Shown here: positions 58,595 through 64,000 of the stretch, piece after piece
Position numbering within the stretch: the first letter of the stretch is position 1
Layout of the letters: every line of letters starts with the position of its first letter
Origin: Paracentrotus lividus
Lineage: Eukaryota; Echinodermata; Echinoidea; Camarodonta; Echinidae
Assembly: GCA_940671915.1 (NCBI GenBank)
Contig: CALNVZ010003430.1
Coordinates: forward strand, 22,622,981 to 22,686,980
Length of the DNA stretch: 64,000 nucleotides
Reading direction: 5' to 3'
Notes under the pieces: generated by a model
The model's input: the letters and a program-made list of their open reading frames with translations, nothing else
Told to the model about the DNA's origin: nothing
The model's database searches: none
Made by a program: the position numbers and the translations under genes

Positions 58595-61500
58595 GAATAT
58601 TGAGGGAAAAGAAGGGAAAGGAAATAAGGCGGAGAAGGAAAGTCTGTGACGTGATTATACGTGAATATATTAAAAAATTGATTCGTGCCATTGGACTTAA
58701 ATATCATTTACAGTTTATTCCGATTTTAAATTCAATATTCTCATTTAACCAACAATACATAATCGTTAATCTGTCAATGAGGAGAAACCTTTTTGTCCTC
58801 AATACACGTACCCAAACTCTTCTTCCCCCAATAATACTTTCTTTGTTTTTCAATACCTCAACACTAAAAATATATAACAATATGTATTCATGAAACATTG
58901 AGTTTATTATCTTCTCTTTGATCTTCTAAGATAACCTCTACGAAAGAGATCGTGCATTGATTTAAATTCATAAAATATATCTACCTTCACGTCTTCATAT
59001 CTAAGTTATATCCCAAATAATTTCGTAAATATTTTAATGAAAATTAAATACGCCACCGAACTCCTCTTCAATTCTAATAATATGTAAGCATATTGTTACG
59101 GCGATCGAGGTATGCCTCAGCCTACATTTGTATGTAATACCATCTATAATTTCAGAACATACCAAAAAACTCCTCTGCTATATGAGTTTTAGCAAAGGTG
59201 TAAAGTTTAACAATATTTAATAGTAATAACAATCGCTTCAATGGCATATAACCTTTAAACACCAATATTCCATATACACACTCAATGTTTAAATTGTAAA
59301 TATGATTGAAATACAATCTTCAGATGATACTTCATACACATGTTGCTATCATAATATCCGATCCCCATGTGTCATCTGAGCAGAATTGGCGCTTCTTCGC
59401 ATACGAGGATTACTCCCTTTAAGATACACTGCATGGCTTTTGTATAAAGTCTTTTCAGGTCTAAGTTTCAATGAGCCTCTATGATGAATTAATTTTTTTT
59501 TTTTTTTTTTTTTTTTTGATGAAGTGGAAGAATGCATATCCATCCTTCATACCATAGTTTGATATTATATTGTATAAATTACCCATTTTATGACACCCTG
59601 AAATGAATAGAATCTCCGTCATTTTATATATTTGATCTGCTCATCTTGACCTGACAAAGCTTATGTAAACCAAATCAAATTCCATGCCAGCTAACTTTGA
59701 AAAGCGACCTTTTCTCGAATTGGTGGCTCCATTCATTATATTCATTGTAAAAATTAGGAAACTGTGAAAACCACTTCATGCAAGAAAAAGATTTCATCAA
59801 AAGAACTTAAAACTTCCCACGGACATGGCATGGTCATCAGTATGCTCAACTAAGCTTTTCTCTGTGACGGGAGGTCGTTTAAAGGCAATGCGGACCAGCA
59901 GCCTTGTATAGCACTACATCATGTCCTCAAGTACTAGAATCTGCCCCGATTCTCATAACCCATAATGCAACATTCTTAGCAGTTTTGAATGATAACAAAC
60001 TACTCAATACAATTACCTCCATAGATTGTTACTAAGTAGCTAGCCAAGTAAACCAAGAAGAAGAAGAAGAAGAAGAAAAAAAAAACAGTTTCCCTTTACA
60101 AGTAACATTATACTATAGGCTTATTCATACACTTTATCATTAATATTCATCCCAAAATATATATTTTAAGACTATATATAGACTATAAATAGCAATTTAT
60201 AAAACATGGTCAATGAGAGGTTTGGTCAGTTCGATATGGCTTTAAAGCTTTTCCATTAGGACAAATCAACAACATCAATAACCACAACAGGTTAAATTGG
60301 ATTTAACTCTGGAAATCAGTTGCTTTTGTGTTATTTCGTTTCGCTTTTAATTTATTAATTTATAATGTTTATAGAATACAAATAAAAATTAAAAGACAGT
60401 AGATGTTAAAGGACAACGTAGTTGGGTTGACCTTGACTCAGTTATAGTCTGCATTTGTTCTTTTTTCCCCATGATTATCCACCTGACGCCGAGTTGTTGA
60501 GCATTTTCAATAAGCATTATCGGATTATTGTAAGACACTGGCGGAGCAGAACGGAGGTTATGGGGCAAGTCCAAGCTATTTGTTCCCGAGGTGGCGATTT
60601 TTCAGCTTTTCTACCATTTTTGTGTCCAGTGTGTCAGTGAGGTTTTAAAGGTACATATAATGTATCATATATCACCACAAAGTGTATGAAATAAACTTAA
60701 TGCAGATGAGGTCAAAAAGTCATTTCAAGGTCATATGACGTCACAAGGCTCATTAATATTCATGAAAAAATGATAAAATGCATCAAAAATGTTATTTTCA
60801 ATCAATATTTCTAAAGGTTTGTTATGGGAATGCAACCAAAAAGTACATATTTTCTGTTTCAATATCATCTTGGCTTCCTCTGGTGAAAATATCACAAACC
60901 TAGCACATAACTTTCCATATTTTTATTCTTAAAGTATTCATGTCTCAGAAGTAGTCTCACAAAATATACTGAGCTGATGTAAAACAATGAAGTTTTATTA
61001 CTCGCCCTCCCACCTCAAGTAATGAAACAAAATATTTACTTTTTTACTGTAATGTGTTGTATTATTGTTCTTTTTTTTACCAGCGGGATTTTTTTATAAA
61101 ACATATTGCTACGCCTTGGCTACACCAAATATTTAATGGAAAATGTTTCATGGAATAATTGTCCCATGTGTTACATGTCATATTTTATAAAACTTGACCT
61201 TGCCAGAAAACGTGAGGCTATATTGACATTAAAATATATATTTACAAAGTTTATTACATGGTTAAGAGAATGTGACTATGCAAGTTTTTATCTGCTCTTT
61301 AATCAGTATCATGTGAACAAATTCAAAATTGAAAAACATAATTTTTTTCTGCTCCCATGTGTTACGAACGAATAAATTATCATAAATTAAATATGAATTG
61401 ATTTATTTCAATTACTGTTCATGATTTAGTTGAAGGTTCTTAGTACCTTCAAAAATATACCTAAGGATTGGGATTTCAATTTAAGATTTGTCAAAAAAGC

Positions 61501-61787
61501 CTATTTTTGTCTCTGAATGTCCCGTTTGATACATTGCAAAATAGCGTGGACTTGCCCTATGACAAAAGAGTCGCTTTGGTCTGGTAAAGCTTGTTAGATT
61601 TTTAAAAGTATAAACTCTCAATTTTTGAATCCATTGTAAGTTAGAATGAACAATAATATTGTTTCATCAATAAAAAAAAATCTGATAAAAATGTCTAATA
61701 CAATAAGTCAGGGTCCCAGCTAATTGAGCTTTATTCTATTTTCGCTTAAAAAAACATGGAAAGAGATGAAAATTTCAGGGTAATGTC

Positions 61788-61788
<1 letters not shown>
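58595..61788. other. AT-rich region, no gene recognised
   Basis: Searched on the minus strand for the missing first CHT1 exon (TM1) and not found. Simple repeats: T-run at 59491-59518, GAA repeat at 60055-60077. Nothing else supported. Confidence 0.4.

Positions 61789-61826
<38 letters not shown>
61789..61826. repeat. (TA)n microsatellite
   Basis: Short pure TA run. Confidence 0.95.
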
Positions 61827-61827
<1 letters not shown>

Positions 61828-63092
61828 CTTTCTTTAATGAATTACACACTTGCAGCGAGACCGAACTGATCCACCAGTCAGTGGGCTTTCATGTGTTATA
61901 AACACCTTTCGAGATAAATATCAATACAGCAGGGTACATTTCAATATTAGCCTTTTCTGGTCGTAGTTTCTTATGATTTCCTTTTATTATTTGTTTAAAT
62001 TTATTTTTACATTCATGACTGAATAACCGACAATCAATAATATCTCATGTTGGACTAGTCGCTATTGGAGAATTGAACCAAATCTTAAATATCTATGTGC
62101 ACTCACAAACTCACACACACACCCACACACACAATACTCACACACACACACACACACACACCTACACACACACACACACACATACGCGCACCCACGCACC
62201 TAGACGAATCAAAGCGAACCAAAACGAACCAAAACGAAGCTAATCGAATCGAAGCGAAAATTGTTTTGCTTCATTTACTTGGGTTCACAATTCAGTGAGA
62301 TATACTATGGAGGTAAAAGAGATGGAGAAACACCTCACTCATTCTCTTTAAAGCCACTTTGATGCCGCAGGGATAAAATATGCCAGACATGAGTTTAATT
62401 GGAATGTTCCCGCAGATTGTAGACAAAAAATTTCTGCCTAACTACAAACTTACTGGCCAGTTACAAAACGAAATATGCTTTTGTAATGATAATTACTTTT
62501 CGCTGCCTCTGGTCGGATTGCATGAGCAGACATATCGCTCACTTTCACAGGGGAAAGCAAAAATAAATGTTGCAATATCTCTTGAAATATGACTTGAAAT
62601 TACTCGACTGGCCGCGTGTGGCCGCATATGTGACACTAACCTCGCAAATGAATATATTCCAACAAACTAATTTTAAATTTTTGTACTGTGAAAGTTTGTG
62701 GAAATGTGTAAACTCTTGATTTAAAAATTGTCGAATTCTGAGGTATTTCATATTTTACAACTATTAGCATACGATATTTCGCCGAAGTTTATGACATAAT
62801 AGGGCTTTGATACATATTCCGTCATGGTAGATAGATAGATAGATAGATCATGGTCTTTTTTGGCAATATTCAAAAACATGTGTTTAATATCCATGTTCTG
62901 TAATCAAATAAAATAGAAAATATTCCCAATTACTTATTTTCAACACAAATTTCTTTTCAGTTTTCCTAAGAAACTGGCGGCATCACAGGTCGCCACCAAA
63001 GGCGACAGTGCACCTGTGTATTCTCTGTACTTCTTTAAAAATTGGAAGCGCCATGAATTAATTTGCATTTCGTTGTCATTCGTTAGGGAAGA
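61827..63092. other. AT-rich region with CA and GATA microsatellites
   Basis: CA-rich repeats at about 62098-62181, followed by degenerate AACGAA/CGAAGC words to 62260, and a GATA repeat at 62828-62848. No gene recognised. Confidence 0.45.
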
Positions 63093-63751
63093 CCGGGGAC
63101 AAATGTAACACGGGGCAATTGTAACAGAGGCTCCCATTCCTAGCAGAAACACGCTATAAACTTAAAATTGTAAAGAACTGCCATTAACGCTCACATCTGT
63201 ATGAGTTTAGCAGAATTTAACAGGTTCGTGGGAAAATTTCTACAGCGGAAAAAACCTGTTTTGAGATACAAAGAATATTTCATATTACTCATTGTTTTCT
63301 TCTGGACAAAATGTGAGTGAGCTACGGCTGTCATATTTGTATATTTAGAAATATTTCTTAGGCCATATTTTGCTAAAGTTTCAACGACGAATACGAGCTA
63401 AGATGAAAAAAATCTCTCATATGGTCACCTCTGCCAGGGCAATTGTAATCACACGTGTTTGCTGTCGACACTAATTGCCCTTTCGTGTATAGGTAACGTC
63501 CGTAGAACTCAGGTTAAAGCCAGATTCCGGCTGAATCAACACCAAGCTATAAATAACCAATCAGGGCCGCGATTTTTGGGAAGGAGGGCTGAGCGGCAAG
63601 TGGAGGAGTGGGGGGGAGGGGGCTGAAACAGACTAGAAAAAAAATCACAAATGTATGGTCATTTTTCCGTTTTTGTACACGTTCGCTGACGAAGCCCTCC
63701 CAGGCTCCGTGGCCCCTGCAAATTACATAGATAACATTACAATTGTCCCGG
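63093..63751. mobile_element. Probable ~660-bp MITE built of GGGCAATTGTAAC words
   Basis: CCGGGGACAAATGTAACA at 63093 is loosely inverted in CATTACAATTGTCCCGG ending at 63751. Internal words are GGGGCAATTGTAACAG (63112), AGGGCAATTGTAATCA (63437) and ATTGCCCT (about 63474, inverted). No clear target duplication. Confidence 0.5.
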
Positions 63752-63941
63752 AATTTGTTGCTTCCTGTAAACATAATTAAAACATAATCATAAACCTCTG
63801 AACCATGGAGCTAGCCTGATTAGACACAATTTTTCAGGGGGCATATCAATTCTACTCCACGTGAAATGTAAATCTAACGTATGACATTAAATCTTAACAT
63901 AAAGACGCGTCCATTATTTGAGGAGGGGAAACGCAACATTA

Positions 63942-64000
63942 TGCTACAGTCACACAGACACTTACGTAAAGTTACGTCCCGATGCGTCCAAAAATTATTT
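63942..64000. mobile_element. TGCTACAG MITE, copy 3, cut by the window end
   Basis: TGCTACAGTCACACAGACAC then TTACGTCC and GCGTCCAAAAATTATTT match the left end of the MITE at 52386-52619. It is preceded by TTA (63939-63941). Confidence 0.8.

Noticed and set aside
62380-62592. 70-residue open frame on the plus strand
   Set aside because: No recognisable motif, no splice context, length expected by chance.

Overview
The window is animal nuclear DNA: AT-rich, full of introns, dense in microsatellites and MITEs, with one 10-base assembly gap at 7270-7279. Gene content (a polyadenylated-type linker histone, a choline transporter, a SUZ12 first exon), the LINE remnants and the many TACATGTAC-type words suggest an echinoderm, probably a sea urchin. 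The taxonomic call is inference; another marine invertebrate is possible.

Three host genes are recognised, all on the minus strand. (1) 28668-28761: the first coding exon of a Polycomb SUZ12-like gene; no later exon was recognised to the left. (2) 34135-35034: a complete 299-residue linker histone H1 with an acidic insert and a probable 5' UTR intron. (3) 43484-55077: seven exons of a high-affinity choline transporter (SLC5A7/CHT1), joining in phase into 477 residues; only the N-terminal exon(s) are missing. The three have no obvious common pathway.

Most of the rest is transposon-derived. 510-5729: a 5.2-kb TIR element carrying a decayed transposase-like gene and a repeated 14-15-bp motif; three related fragments or elements lie at 8620-9581, 22449-22652 and 27192-27954. 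10044-17686: a 7.6-kb foldback element whose arms carry many X-box-like GTTGCCTAGCAAC sites. About 18840-19130: a probable Penelope-type remnant with a hammerhead-ribozyme-like core. 19303-22342: an element with a copy of its own family inserted in it. 37416-41364: a 3.9-kb palindrome with two more MITEs inserted, one with a matching empty site in the opposite arm. 41389-42541: an element built on a ~114-bp tandem unit. Introns of the choline transporter hold nested Harbinger-type MITEs, LINE 3' ends and a tRNA-Thr-like sequence. Upstream of its first seen exon lie three ~1-kb TA-flanked elements almost back to back (55193-58392).

The most notable pattern is that many apparently unrelated elements here are built by iterating one short family-specific word between inverted ends. 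In the GGGC...TTCCA group the word can be aligned across four families and linked to a candidate transposase gene.
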